Shown: positions 19,025 to 28,149, counted from the stretch's first letter. The stretch: 59,138 nt of DNA from Dictyobacter formicarum (GCF_016587435.1 NZ_BNJJ01000037.1:1-59138); one strand, 5' to 3'. Numbers and translations: made by a program. Notes: generated from the letters alone by a model not told the origin.

Positions 19025-19093
19025 GATTGCAAGCCCCTCGGTGGTGGCGTCATCCAACTACGCTACGCATTATAAAGCCAGTTGATGTTAATG

Positions 19094-19132
19094 CAGTCCC
19101 CAAGGCTTCGCGAGATGCGACCTTGGGGACTG
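19094..19132. terminator. Hairpin downstream of the RibD-like gene
   Basis: CAGTCCCCAAGG (19094-19105) and CCTTGGGGACTG (19121-19132) form a perfect 12-bp stem with a 15-nt loop, 18 bp after the native stop of the IS-split gene. No strong U tract follows, so it may be a terminator stem or a simple inverted repeat. Confidence 0.55.
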
Positions 19133-19208
19133 CCTATTGTGTTTGCGCAAGATTGGAGTAGTTTTATGGGCCTTTGGTAGGCTATGATGGTGGAGAGGCT
19201 CTATATTC

Positions 19209-21241
19209 CCACGAGTTGCGCAACGAGATTGTAGAAGAGCTATCCGTTGGGGAAGGGATGCCACTCGCTTGAAACTGGACCATATGCACACGAGAACCGG
19301 TCGTCACCGAGGAATATGGGTCAAAGAGAAACGCCACGAGAGACCAGCGAGAGCAAACAGGCAGCAAGAAGTGCTCGGAGCAACAGGTGTTCCGAGAAGC
19401 AAGCCAAACGATATGGCACGGAAGCGGGGTTACAGCGTCGCCAGACCCAACCAGGTCGCAAAGGATGCAGGAACGCCAAAGAGGGTGAGGGACACGCGAC
19501 CAGAGGTCAAGGTCTTCTCATTGCGTGCGAGCCTGTCTTCCCACGAGAGCCGAGTATGGGCTCGCTCTGCCCGAGAAAGGATCGGGATCGGCTCCGACAA
19601 GGCCGAACCAGGTGATCGAGCCACTTCCACCAGCACCTCCACCCGTTGATGGCGCAGGAGGTCTCTGCACGCTCGCCGATGACGTCTGCGACTCCAATCA
19701 CGCCAGAGGAGCGGGGCCGATCCAACGACCAGAGGATGCAGGAGCACGCTGACCTGGCGCGGCTTCGTGGTAGCTCTGCCCAACCATTGACACTGCTCTC
19801 GCAGAGGACAAGGGCGACAACTGCGAATGCTGGCGGCATAGACCACACGCAAGCTTCCATCGGCTTCGCGACGTCGCTCGTTTGCCAGCAACGTATGGTG
19901 AGCAGGGCAACGAAGTGTCCCATCGGGTTGGAGGAGAAAGTCTGCTCCCCAGAAATGGCCCGTTTTCCAAAACGAGCCCACTTGAGGGGGAGCAGACCCA
20001 GAGGAGGAAGGCATCTGTGGAAGAGCAGGTACCATGGCAGGAGCAAACTCAGTGGTGCGTAGCGGCTCAGGCTGAAGGTGATGGCCCAACTCCAGGCGCA
20101 CGTTCCAGACCCATTGTGAAAGAATCTGCCAGCATTCCTGACCAGCAGCCGTATGACTCCACCAGCGATCAGGATCTTGCTCAGCATCTTCATCAGCCAG
20201 AGCATTCTCGAAGGCTCCGCGATGGAGGTAAAGTGCCACGACATCCGCACCGGTGAAGGCGGTTTGTGGCAAATTCGTCAGGAACCGTTCATAGACCACG
20301 CCCTGGCGTTCAACCCCGACTCCAGGCTCGCGCTGGCTTGCGGGATGGGTAGCCACCACGATCTGGCAGCCCTGTTGCGCTGGTCCCACTGCGACGTTGG
20401 GGCAGTCGTAGAGGGTACGCACCAGGTGGCTTTCGGGGCGAGAAAACGGCTGATCGGGGGGCAAATGCAGGCGGATCTGAACGTCGTCTCGATCCAGTAA
20501 GTGATAGTCTTGGCCTCGCATCACGTAGGAGAAGCCACCCAGATCAGCGAGCACTGCCCCCGTACCATATTGGCCATCAAGTCGCAGAAACATGTGTTCC
20601 TCGGTAAGATCATGGGCACGGCAGAAGCATTCAATGCTCGCCACAGCTCGGCGCAGTTCGCCTCGATACTCTCCATTGCCTGGGTTTCCAAACGTCGCGA
20701 GCCATTGATGGGTGTGGGCTTGCAGCACGGTGGTACGGCTGCGTGCGACTTCTCCTCGTTTGCGTCCCGTGTATCCTGGAGCACACAGTGGACGCAATCG
20801 GCGATGAGCGAGAGGCGAGTTCTGAGTCCTGGGTAAGGCTCGTTGACGGGCCGCTTCCCGCGTGCCAGCAATATCGAAGACGATCCAGCGGGTTGCTTGC
20901 CGATCCCATAAGCCGGCCAGATGCTCCTGTGTATCCAGCGGACGAGCCAATTGATCCGAGAGGAAGAGTGTGCGCAGAGCGTCGACAGGCTCAGGGGAGA
21001 GTGCAGCCAAAAAGTGCGAGAGCGTTAAACGTGCAGAGAGCCGTTCACGCCCGAAGAGCGCCATGAAAGGACCAGCCCAGGGTGAAAGCCGTGCGTAAAA
21101 GGTTTCAAGGGTGCGCTCCCCACTTATCGCATCCCCCCCAAGCACGGCGAGAAAGTCGATCACGTCGTAGCGGCCGAAGCAGCGACGGGCAAAGTGCACC
21201 TGCTCAGCTATGGCTGAGCCATCAGGCTGGTTGAGCCGTTT
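19209..21241 (-). mobile_element. IS1182-like element, second type, truncated at one end
   Basis: The left tip CCACGAGTTGCGCAA at 19209-19223 is identical to that of the complete element 185 bp away. No matching right tip is found; the element stops where the ABC ATPase gene ends at 21242. The shared tip suggests the same transposase could act on both. Confidence 0.8.
19430..21241 (-). pseudogene. IS1182-like transposase missing its N-terminus
   Basis: A diverged relative of the 632-residue transposase. The frame enters at about 21240 as RLNQPDGSAIAEQVHFARR, where the complete relative has about 40 more upstream residues including its Met. The core is kept: VFDIAGTREAA (the second Asp of the DVDG motif is Ala here), LRLDGQYG, WNVRLELG and CRPCPLREQC. 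With no start codon or ribosome site and only one terminal repeat, it should be inactive. Confidence 0.85.
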
Positions 21242-22081
21242 TTAGCGCTTGCGGCCTTTTTTCTTGTGTTGCACTGGCGTGTTGAGGACCGGGGGAACAT
21301 AGTTCTCCATCAGCGTGATCTGTCCATTCTCCAGTTGCAGTCGCACATCTGCAACGCCAGCAACACTGGAGTCGTGTGTCACAACGATCACCGTTCTTCC
21401 TTGCTCAGCCAACTGCTTCAATAACCGGATGATCATCCTGCCGGTGTGTGCGTCGACGTTGCCGGTTGGTTCGTCGGCCAGGATGACACGGGGATCGTTC
21501 GCAATGGCACGCGCAATCGCGACGCGTTGCTGCTGTCCACCAGAAAGCCTGCCTGGCTTATGGTGATGCCGATTCTCGTTCAGCCCTACCTGCTTGAGAA
21601 GATCACTGGCTCGTTCGTGGCGAGCACTGCTCGTCATGCCTCCTTTCAACTCCATAGGAAGCATGACATTTTCGAGCGCGGTCAGCCTGGGGATCAGGTG
21701 GAACGCTTGAAACACAAAGCCCAGCTTTTGCCTTCTAAAGCGGTGTTCCTGGTTGCCTCCAAGCCGTGTCACATCCACCCCGTCCATGTTCAACGCTCCC
21801 GAGCTCGGCTTATCCAGGCCTCCCAATAGATAGAGCAGCGTAGATTTCCCGCTCCCGCTGGGGCCCAGAATGGCCACAAACTGACCTTCGGTAAAAGCAA
21901 AGCTGACATGATCAACTGCGCGGATGACCTCGCCGCCCAGGAGGAAGGTTTTACTCAGGTTCAACGCTTCCACTGTCACCGCTGGGCGAACTGGGTTGGT
22001 CTGTTCTCCTGCCATTTCGGGTGACAACAGGGAGCCCGCCCGCTCTGGTGCTTGCTCCAGAGGAAAAAGTTCTGCATCCAT
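21242..22081 (-). CDS. ABC transporter ATPase, MacB/LolD type
   Basis: The ATP-binding subunit partnering the FtsX-like permease encoded just upstream. Walker A is GPSGSGKST, the Q-loop lies in [10 protein letters not shown], the signature is LSGGQQQR, Walker B is [10 protein letters not shown] and the H-loop THD. Before the ABC core is an unusual extension of about 40 residues rich in Glu and Pro. ATG 22081 is used; TTG 22093 is in frame, with AAAGG only 3 nt before it, so the start is uncertain. It is the last gene of the putative operon 25224 to 21242; the truncated IS begins right after its stop. MacB-like systems drive mechanotransmission export of peptides, lipids or antibiotics. Confidence 0.92.
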   Translation of the reverse strand: MDAELFPLEQAPERAGSLLSPEMAGEQTNPVRPAVTVEALNLSKTFLLGGEVIRAVDHVSFAFTEGQFVAILGPSGSGKSTLLYLLGGLDKPSSGALNMDGVDVTRLGGNQEHRFRRQKLGFVFQAFHLIPRLTALENVMLPMELKGGMTSSARHERASDLLKQVGLNENRHHHKPGRLSGGQQQRVAIARAIANDPRVILADEPTGNVDAHTGRMIIRLLKQLAEQGRTVIVVTHDSSVAGVADVRLQLENGQITLMENYVPPVLNTPVQHKKKGRKR

Positions 22082-22128
22082 ATCAGAGATCAACTACCTT
22101 TCTTTCAAAACTGTTTGTTGCGCCTGGT

Positions 22129-23463
22129 CTACCCTTTTCTCAAGACAATCGCCGGTTTGATATGGGAGACCGACCAGGTTGGAATCAGGCTTGTGAGCAG
22201 CGCTAGTCCCATGCCCACTCCGATAATGACTGACAAGGACTGAGCATTGAGGGTCGCCGCCTCCAGGTGGACGCTGCTGAGCGGATTGGCTGCCGTTGTC
22301 ACGCCCGGACCGCCAACCGTCTGCATAAAAATTGCCCCGGCCGGTTGCGTACTACTCGCCGCCAGTGAAGAGGCGTCAATATCGAACAGGTGTGTGACAA
22401 AAGGCCCAAGCAGCAGCAGGAGCAGCACGGCCAGGAACGCCGCCAGCGTACTCATGACCAGAATCTCTATCCAGAACTGCCTGACCACTTGCCAGTGTGA
22501 AGCGCCAATCGTTTTCAGGACGGCGATTTCTGCCGTGCGTTCACGCACCAGCATCAGCACCGCGAAAACGATCACAGCTGCAGCAATAATGAATGAAGCG
22601 ATCAGCGTTACACGAATACTCTGCTGAGCCAGACGAAGCGCATCAAAAACAGTGCGGTATTGCGCGGTTTCGGTGACTATCGTGAAGGACTGACCCAGTG
22701 TGCTACGTAACCGTGCTGCTACATCATCGGCCTGCTCATAGCTCGCAGCGGTCGCTGTGAGCGAGTCAACGCCGCCGACATGGAAGACCCGCTGCATTGT
22801 TTCCAGTGGAAGCACCATCGAGCTATCCGCCAGTTCATTCGACGTCGTATATAAACCGATCAGCGTCAGCGTGGTTCCGTTGAGGGTGAACGTGGACCCA
22901 ATATGAAGCTGGTTGGTCTGGGCCAGCGCCTGACTCATCATGGCTACTGCGCCACCGGCATCGCTGTTCCGAAAATGACGCCCCCCAACCAGCGTCGGGG
23001 TAATGCCTTGCATGATGGTGAAGGTGGTGGCGTCGCTCGCGATACCTGTCACCGAGACGGGGGCGTTGATCCGTTGTCCATTTGGAGCCGTGATAAGAGT
23101 GCCTTGGACGTTCGCGTCTGTGTCAGAACGTACCAGGCTCTGCTGCACATCCACAACTCCCTGTGTGTGTTTGACTGTTGTAACAATCGTGTTCGGAATC
23201 GGTTTGGGAGGGTTGCCAAAGGAGCCTGGCCCATTTGGGCCCGTATTGCTTTGCTGAGCGGAACCGGCATCAGGTGTGGCATAGCTAATGGTGATCTTTG
23301 TGCCAACCTGTTTATGCACCAGGGCAAGTTCCTGCTGCGAATTGTTGCTTAAACTCAACATAGCCGCGACAAACATCAGGCTCATTCCCAGCAGCGTCAC
23401 GAGCAGAATGAACCTACCCGAACTCGGTAAGATATTTTTCATACTCGGGGGAACAATATGCAT
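22129..23463 (-). CDS. FtsX-like/MacB-type ABC permease
   Basis: A 444-residue membrane protein with the MacB topology. TM1 is at about residues 17-38 (FILLVTLLGMSLMFVAAML), followed by a large extracytoplasmic MacB_PCD domain (about 40-285) with Gly/Pro/Asn-rich sections, and three C-terminal TM helices (IRVTLIASFIIAAAVIVFAV, LAAFLAVLLLLLLGPF and SVIIGVGMGLALLTSLIP). The coupling segment VRERTAEIAVLKTIGASHW is typical of FtsX. ATG 23463 has AAAGGAG 5 nt upstream. The ATPase gene follows within 50 bp. Confidence 0.9.
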   Translation of the reverse strand: MHIVPPSMKNILPSSGRFILLVTLLGMSLMFVAAMLSLSNNSQQELALVHKQVGTKITISYATPDAGSAQQSNTGPNGPGSFGNPPKPIPNTIVTTVKHTQGVVDVQQSLVRSDTDANVQGTLITAPNGQRINAPVSVTGIASDATTFTIMQGITPTLVGGRHFRNSDAGGAVAMMSQALAQTNQLHIGSTFTLNGTTLTLIGLYTTSNELADSSMVLPLETMQRVFHVGGVDSLTATAASYEQADDVAARLRSTLGQSFTIVTETAQYRTVFDALRLAQQSIRVTLIASFIIAAAVIVFAVLMLVRERTAEIAVLKTIGASHWQVVRQFWIEILVMSTLAAFLAVLLLLLLGPFVTHLFDIDASSLAASSTQPAGAIFMQTVGGPGVTTAANPLSSVHLEAATLNAQSLSVIIGVGMGLALLTSLIPTWSVSHIKPAIVLRKG

Positions 23464-23525
23464 ATGTACTCCTTTTACCTTTTATAAATTTTGGATTAAA
23501 AATCGTTTATTACTTCTTGCATCCC

Positions 23526-23906
23526 TCATTCCTGGCTGAGCAGGCCTACAAACTCCTGCCAGTCCCTTTCGAGATGCTGGCGTAGCTGTTCCAGTCCTTT
23601 ACGAGCAGCCTCACCTTCGAGGAGGACAACCAGCCTCCAGCCTGCACCATAAGTCGGGATGGGAGGATTGGTCGGTTCGCGCGCAATTCCTGTTTTAGAG
23701 GGTCGCTGCGTTGGATAGAACGTCGAGAAAAACTTCTGCTCGTGCGTTCCTGTCTCTTCCTTTTGCCTCGTAAATTCCTTCCTGCTCTTGGAAGAGGGCC
23801 GCAAGTTCTCCAGCGTCTCTGCTCCTTTCCAGGCAGCAACTGCTCCGGTTGGATTGAACAGGGCCGCGGCTCGCACTTCAGGAACTGCGGCGAGCTGGGT
23901 AAGCAT
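23526..23906 (-). CDS. Small protein, possibly roadblock/LC7-like
   Basis: A 126-residue soluble protein of uncertain family. The beginning (MLTQLAAVPEVRAAALFNP, then GAVAAWKG) resembles the first helix and strands of roadblock/LC7 or profilin-like domains, and the end is a helix (EAARKGLEQLRQHLERDWQEF). The middle is a charged Lys/Glu/Thr-rich linker. Start ATG 23906 has GGGAG 8 nt upstream. It lies 31 bp after the Tiki-like gene and 62 bp before the permease gene on the same strand, so it is probably cotranscribed. Its G+C is higher than that of the genes upstream of it. The roadblock call is tentative. Confidence 0.55.
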   Translation of the reverse strand: MLTQLAAVPEVRAAALFNPTGAVAAWKGAETLENLRPSSKSRKEFTRQKEETGTHEQKFFSTFYPTQRPSKTGIAREPTNPPIPTYGAGWRLVVLLEGEAARKGLEQLRQHLERDWQEFVGLLSQE

Positions 23907-23937
23907 AGTAGTTGCTCCCAGATCGGAGCCACAAGGG

Positions 23938-25224
23938 TTATGGATTGGCTCTGCTACTTTGATAATTTTTAAGATAGTTCGTTGATTTTTCTTTTAATAA
24001 ATCCTGACGATCCAGAGGTGTTCCCATCGTCAACATATGCCTGCGGTTCAATTCATTAAAATAGCTATTATCTTTATATAACTCAGGCGATGGCTGAGTT
24101 ATAGTAAAAGATGCGACAGGCCCGAGATATAAATAACCATCTATATCCGCCTCCTTCTTTCTACCAGAGAGTGGATTTGCAGACTTGCCACCTGTTCCAA
24201 ACATGGCACTGCTCAACGAGTCATAACTACTATCCAACTCACCTATCCAGGTTCCCTTTATAGACATAATTGAGGGCACTGTCCATGATTTGAGTTTCGG
24301 TTCCAGTTCGTTATTCTTGCTGCCAAATCCAGTATGAACTAATACGACATACGTGGTGCCCGAGTGCTTCTCCTCGACGATTTGTAGCATCGTTTTCATA
24401 TTGGCCTGTATCGGTTGCGGTGTTTTGGGGTCTGAATTGCTCGGGGTCGTACCAACAGGCCCTTCCTGCTTACCGGGCATCGGTGCTCTGACATTGTTAA
24501 TTGGAGCTTCTTTCATAGCCGAACTCACTCCGGTACTGCGTCGCAAATGCTCACTACCAGCAATTATCAGGCCTTTGACTCCCTTTGCATAAATCTGCTT
24601 TTCGACAACACCGGCAAAATAACTATCTCTTTGCGATAACAATTTATCTATATCTGCTTTTGTCCGCACATCATTCCAATCAACCGGGGGATCACCAAGA
24701 TAGATATGGAGTCTTTTTGCCGGTACTAGTTTCTGGTTCACTAACCGTACGGTTTCAAACAATTCTTCATCTGACATGGTATCCGTGGGCCCCATGCCTG
24801 AAACCGTCAGGTCACGCCAGACCTTACTTAGCTCTTCCTTATTGGCGTCTTTGCCATTAATATAGTCATCAACCAGGGCTTGATATTTTGCGTTCCCAGT
24901 CTCAATAACAATGGTCTGCACAATATCAGTAAATTGAGGATTTTTTATGAGCGAGATAATAAATGCTCGTTCCTGGTCAAGTCCATGAACATCACCAAGA
25001 GCAACAAGCTGATGCTTGTCAAAAGCTTTCAATATCGCTTCCGTCGCAGTTATAGGCCGTGCCCCGTCCTGCCCGATAACCCTGTTAGGCTCAACAGACA
25101 TATTACTGTTGACGATGAATACAGTGACTATTACGGTAATTATGGCAAAACTAATTACGCATAATAAAATTTTTCTGCCTTTTTTTGCATATGGCATCTC
25201 TTTTGCTTTTTGTAGGATATACAT
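23938..25224 (-). CDS. Membrane-anchored Tiki/ChaN-EreA superfamily protein
   Basis: A 428-residue protein with a short basic N-terminus and one TM helix at about 20-40 (ILLCVISFAIITVIVTVF), then an extracytoplasmic domain. The motifs match the ChaN/EreA/Tiki fold: LVALGDVHG with the GDxH pair, a Glu in IVIETGNAK, and GLIIAGSEHLRR with the closing AGxxH. The family includes haem-binding ChaN, erythromycin esterase and Tiki metalloproteases. A Pro/Thr-rich loop (about 265-300) interrupts the fold. Start ATG 25224 has GGGAGA 8 nt upstream, and a response-regulator-type direct repeat lies 68-88 bp upstream. The coding is A+T-rich like the neighbouring two-component genes, unlike the flanks, which suggests transfer. 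The substrate is unknown. Confidence 0.8.
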   Translation of the reverse strand: MYILQKAKEMPYAKKGRKILLCVISFAIITVIVTVFIVNSNMSVEPNRVIGQDGARPITATEAILKAFDKHQLVALGDVHGLDQERAFIISLIKNPQFTDIVQTIVIETGNAKYQALVDDYINGKDANKEELSKVWRDLTVSGMGPTDTMSDEELFETVRLVNQKLVPAKRLHIYLGDPPVDWNDVRTKADIDKLLSQRDSYFAGVVEKQIYAKGVKGLIIAGSEHLRRSTGVSSAMKEAPINNVRAPMPGKQEGPVGTTPSNSDPKTPQPIQANMKTMLQIVEEKHSGTTYVVLVHTGFGSKNNELEPKLKSWTVPSIMSIKGTWIGELDSSYDSLSSAMFGTGGKSANPLSGRKKEADIDGYLYLGPVASFTITQPSPELYKDNSYFNELNRRHMLTMGTPLDRQDLLKEKSTNYLKNYQSSRANP

Positions 25225-25291
25225 GTATGTTTTCTCCCGATTTCATTTACACTGGTTTTGAACCATCTAGTTCGATCATAGAATAGCAGAG

Positions 25292-25312
25292 CAATCTAAC
25301 CTGTATCTGACC
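25292..25312 (-). promoter_or_regulatory. Direct-repeat operator upstream of the Tiki-like gene
   Basis: Read on the minus strand: GGTCAGA-N4-GGTTAGA followed by TTG. Two heptamers at 11-bp spacing are typical for OmpR/PhoB-class regulators. It matches the site at 27518-27538 in 18 of 21 positions. A weak promoter (TTGCTC, 17 nt, ACTAGA) overlaps its downstream edge. Confidence 0.7.
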
Positions 25313-25385
25313 AGAGGAAAATAAAAAATAAGAAAGACCAGTGTGAGATATTCTTTTTTGGTCTTTCTTGTCCAGCGAAGTAAGA

Positions 25386-26759
25386 TTAATTTTTCGCAAG
25401 AGGTAAATGGAGCCAGAACAACACACCGGCATCAGTATTTTCTAGTGAAAATGGAATCCCCATGCGATCTAACGTTTTTTTTACAATGGTTAGTCCCAAC
25501 CCACTGCGCCCTTGATTTTTGCTGCGAGCGCGATCCATACGATAAAAAGGTTCAAATAACTTTGATATAAGCTCTCCGTCAATATGCGCATCCGTATTTA
25601 AAATGCAAAGTCGGGTAGTATTTTCATCCTGTACCTCACTCCATATATGGATCTCGCCATGTTTGGGAGTGTTCTGGACAGCGTTCATAAATATATTTGA
25701 AAGGATACGGTTTAGTACATGAATATCGACGCGGCACAATAATCCATTGGGGATAGTAACAATAATGTTCTGTTCATCCGCTTCAATCAGTGCCTGAAAA
25801 CTGGTTAATACAGATGCAACAACGCTATTGAGTCGGACATCCTCATAATGTACCTGTATTTTGCCGTCAGTTAAGCGAACTATCTCCAATATCTCTGATA
25901 TAAGCTTATTGTGCATAGCCATCATTTTCAGGCATTGACGGAGATAGTGCGGATATTCATGATAATCGACAACATTCTCTAACATTCCCTCTAACATGGC
26001 TGTGACGGCGGCCATAGGCGTTTTTAATTCATGGGAAGCGGCTGAAAAGAAATAGCGTTGATTTTCTTCCATCTCCTTTTCATGTTCTATTTCGATTTCT
26101 AGCTTGGAGATCGTTGTCTTTAGCGCTTCATACATTTTATAAATGTTGCCTGACAATTCCCCGATTTCATCACTGCGGGTAAAAGGCACAGATGTAAATT
26201 TGGCATTGAATTCTAAATTGGACATCTTTCTGGCATCTAAGGCCAATCGCTTAATTGGATTTACTATTCGGCTGGCAAATATAGCGGTTGCAATTATACT
26301 CACAATCAGCAATATAAAAAGGGCGATTGCGGCTTTTGTAAAAAGCCCTGTATACAGGGCGAAACTTGAAGATGGATTAGCCATGTAAAGAATCATATTA
26401 TGAGGTAAAGGCACAACAAAATTAAAAAATTTATCAGATGTACCATTGACCATTGAGGCTGACGAAAAGGCCGAAGTTTCGTATATTATTTCTCCTTTAT
26501 TTGTTTGTACAGAAAATTCAAAAGAAGCATTCTTCTCATGAAAGTCCCTGGCAATCTCTTTGATCTCATATGTGGATTTACCCTCGATTTCATGTGTCAG
26601 AGGCAGATAACTATCTATCAATTGTTGTTTTTGATCCGTTTCATATGCCGTCATAAATTGACCGGCAAAAAAAACGGCAGTAATAGTAGTAGAGATAGTA
26701 AGAAAAAGCAATGTATAGAGGAAAACCTTTCCAAATATTCCAAGACCTCTCTTTTTCAA
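25386..26759 (-). CDS. Sensor histidine kinase, VanS/OmpR-partner type
   Basis: A 457-residue membrane kinase. TM1 is at about residues 10-32, followed by an extracytoplasmic sensor of about 120 residues, TM2 near 138-165 (AAIALFILLIVSIIATAIFA), HAMP, a HisKA motif SHELKTPM near residue 240, and an HATPase with an N box (RILSNIFMNAVQN), G1 and G2-type GRSGLGLTIVKK. The ATG overlaps the stop of the response-regulator gene by 4 bp (26756-26759), so the pair is translationally coupled. The codons are A+T-rich, as in Firmicutes. It probably senses an envelope signal and controls the Tiki/ABC module through the shared operator. Catalytic motifs are intact. Confidence 0.93.
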   Translation of the reverse strand: MKKRGLGIFGKVFLYTLLFLTISTTITAVFFAGQFMTAYETDQKQQLIDSYLPLTHEIEGKSTYEIKEIARDFHEKNASFEFSVQTNKGEIIYETSAFSSASMVNGTSDKFFNFVVPLPHNMILYMANPSSSFALYTGLFTKAAIALFILLIVSIIATAIFASRIVNPIKRLALDARKMSNLEFNAKFTSVPFTRSDEIGELSGNIYKMYEALKTTISKLEIEIEHEKEMEENQRYFFSAASHELKTPMAAVTAMLEGMLENVVDYHEYPHYLRQCLKMMAMHNKLISEILEIVRLTDGKIQVHYEDVRLNSVVASVLTSFQALIEADEQNIIVTIPNGLLCRVDIHVLNRILSNIFMNAVQNTPKHGEIHIWSEVQDENTTRLCILNTDAHIDGELISKLFEPFYRMDRARSKNQGRSGLGLTIVKKTLDRMGIPFSLENTDAGVLFWLHLPLAKN

Positions 26760-27421
26760 ATCTCATTCTCCTCCAGACAATAACCCACGCCTTTAATTGT
26801 CTTGATGATATTAACAGGGAGCTTATTGCGTAGCTTTTTTATGTTGGCATGGACGATGCCCTCATTGCCGGCAAAATCATAGCCCCAGATTTTTGTAAGC
26901 AAGACTTCATGAGAAATGACTCTCCCCTTGTTTTGTGCTAAAAGCAATAAGACATCCAACTCTTTAGGGGCCAGTTGTATGCTCTCACCATCGTAATCAA
27001 CTTTATAAGCATCTGGATACAGCGTGAGTTTCCCTGCACGAATTTCTTTTTTTAACACTCCACTGCGACGGAGTAACGCTTCTACACGTTTCATCAAGAT
27101 CGGCATGGAAAAGGGTTTTGTAACATAGTCGTCGGTTTCATTGGAAAATGCCAGAAGCTGGTTAGCGTCGTCATCTAAAGCTGTCATCATCAAGACTGGA
27201 GTATCATGAATTTTACGAAGTTCTTTCAATATCTCCTGACCACTTATCCCTGGTAACATAATGTCCAGGATGATAAGATGATAATGCTTATCATATATCT
27301 GTTCCAGAGCCTTATTTCCATCGGAACAGGTATCAACCAGATAGTTTTTCCTTAATAAAAACTTCTTCACCATATTGCAGATATTTTCGTCATCTTCAAC
27401 CACCAAAAATTGTATATCCAT
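26756..27421 (-). CDS. OmpR/PhoB-family response regulator
   Basis: A 221-residue two-domain regulator. The receiver domain has the acidic pair E9/D10-D11, phospho-acceptor D53 in LILDIMLPG-type context, the Thr in LMMTAL and the Lys in TKPFS. The C-terminal winged helix (ELDVLLLLAQNKGRVISHE, then ANIKKLRNKL and IKTIKGVGYCLE) is complete. It is the first gene of the TCS operon, with a consensus promoter and a direct-repeat site 72-117 bp upstream. The kinase gene overlaps its stop by 4 bp. Confidence 0.95.
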   Translation of the reverse strand: MDIQFLVVEDDENICNMVKKFLLRKNYLVDTCSDGNKALEQIYDKHYHLIILDIMLPGISGQEILKELRKIHDTPVLMMTALDDDANQLLAFSNETDDYVTKPFSMPILMKRVEALLRRSGVLKKEIRAGKLTLYPDAYKVDYDGESIQLAPKELDVLLLLAQNKGRVISHEVLLTKIWGYDFAGNEGIVHANIKKLRNKLPVNIIKTIKGVGYCLEENEI

Positions 27422-27492
27422 AGCATCACCACAGGGTCCATAAATATGATAGATTGCTGCTCTATCTTTTTTGATAACATCAAGCGATCAGA

Positions 27493-27538
27493 TCTATATC
27501 AGACAATATTAACATGTCAATCTAACCTATTTCTAACC
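27493..27538 (-). promoter_or_regulatory. Promoter and direct-repeat operator of the two-component operon
   Basis: On the minus strand GGTTAGA-N4-GGTTAGA (27518-27538) runs into TTGACA (27515-27520), then a 16-nt spacer and TATAGA (27493-27498). The operator touching the -35 box is the arrangement of a class II activator or autoregulator. It shares its motif with the site upstream of the Tiki-like gene. Confidence 0.75.
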
Positions 27539-27595
27539 TCGCTCCCATTGCGTATGCTTCCATCAAGCAGTATTGTCTCTCATACAGAGCTTTGG

Positions 27596-27986
27596 TATTG
27601 TCAACTTGGTACACAAATGAACAGTGTGCGACCGTTAAACGGATCTGGCGCACCCATAGTGAGGGGCTCACCCGTTTCTCTCGATTGCCGTCAGCCGCCT
27701 GGAGCTGGTCGTGAGCAAACGTCAGGGCAAGATCACCCTGACGGTGCGGGGACCTGAGACCAAAACCACCCCGGTTGGAGACTGTCCCGCCGAGGGGAGT
27801 GGCGTGGCATCTTGTTAAAGCCAAGCGTGTTCCTGCCTCATCTGCCTCTACACTCGCTGGCAGATACACGGTGAACCTGGAAGCCGCTTCCACTACCACC
27901 TTCTGGCTGGATGGTTTGACCTGGCAATTTCCGACCTATGAGAATGTTGAGACCTTTGTTGACCAGCTGGTGCATACCGGAAAGTC
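27596..27986 (+). pseudogene. AraC-type regulator remnant behind a lone IS tip
   Basis: A lone TATTGTCAACTT IS tip at 27596-27607 is followed by decayed coding sequence. The readable part (27775-27965) gives VAWHLVKAKRVPASSAS, then AASTTTFWLDGLTWQFP and YENVETFVDQLVHTG. This fits the linker between the sensor and HTH domains of a subset of AraC-family regulators. Frameshifts and a stop precede it, and the HTH is lost where the IS3 scrap begins. Confidence 0.45.
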
Positions 27987-27987
27987 C

Positions 27988-28090
27988 GCATACACGAGAA
28001 GATGCTCGCCTTACCACTCATATTCAACAGGTATTTGTCTCATTCCGTGGTGTCTATGGGAGTCCACGGATTCATGCCGAACTGCAAGAT
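27988..28090 (+). pseudogene. IS3 OrfB scrap
   Basis: Reads TREDARLTTHIQQVFVSF, then GVYGSPRIHAELQDQG. This matches the HTH_21 region of IS3 transposases (compare CREDATLAAEIQHIFLDH, then YGSPRIHAILRARG at 40486-41424). About 35 codons are left. Confidence 0.6.
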
Positions 28091-28149
28091 CAGGGATGTG
28101 TCAACACCACAAACGCTTGTCTCTTTTCCAGAAATCAAATATACTGCTT

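Larger units (their letters stand above)
16357..19075 (+). pseudogene. RibD C-terminal/dihydrofolate-reductase-like gene split by an IS
   Basis: A bacterial small-reductase family (RibD_C) gene. The start ATG 16357 has AGGAGA 6 nt upstream. The 5' part (16357-16812) encodes MKTILWATLTANGNYAQ, VGNFIVGRRTFEGMQ, TTALLSGGADLHNAFL and DEVIFNVAPVMEGKGL. The IS at 16813-19024 interrupts it, and the last codons (VIQLRYAL then TAA 19073) lie beyond. Removing the IS and one copy of the 6-bp GATTGC duplication gives an in-frame 166-residue protein ending LLDCKPLGGGVIQLRYAL. As it stands, the ORF ends inside the IS at 16830 with a PRVAQ tail, so about 14 residues of the final strand are lost. Confidence 0.9.

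Noticed and set aside
27508..27545. Considered as the start of a CRISPR-like repeat because TCTAACC recurs
   Set aside because: Only two heptamers are present per site, with a promoter beside them; an operator explains them, and no spacer array exists anywhere in the window.
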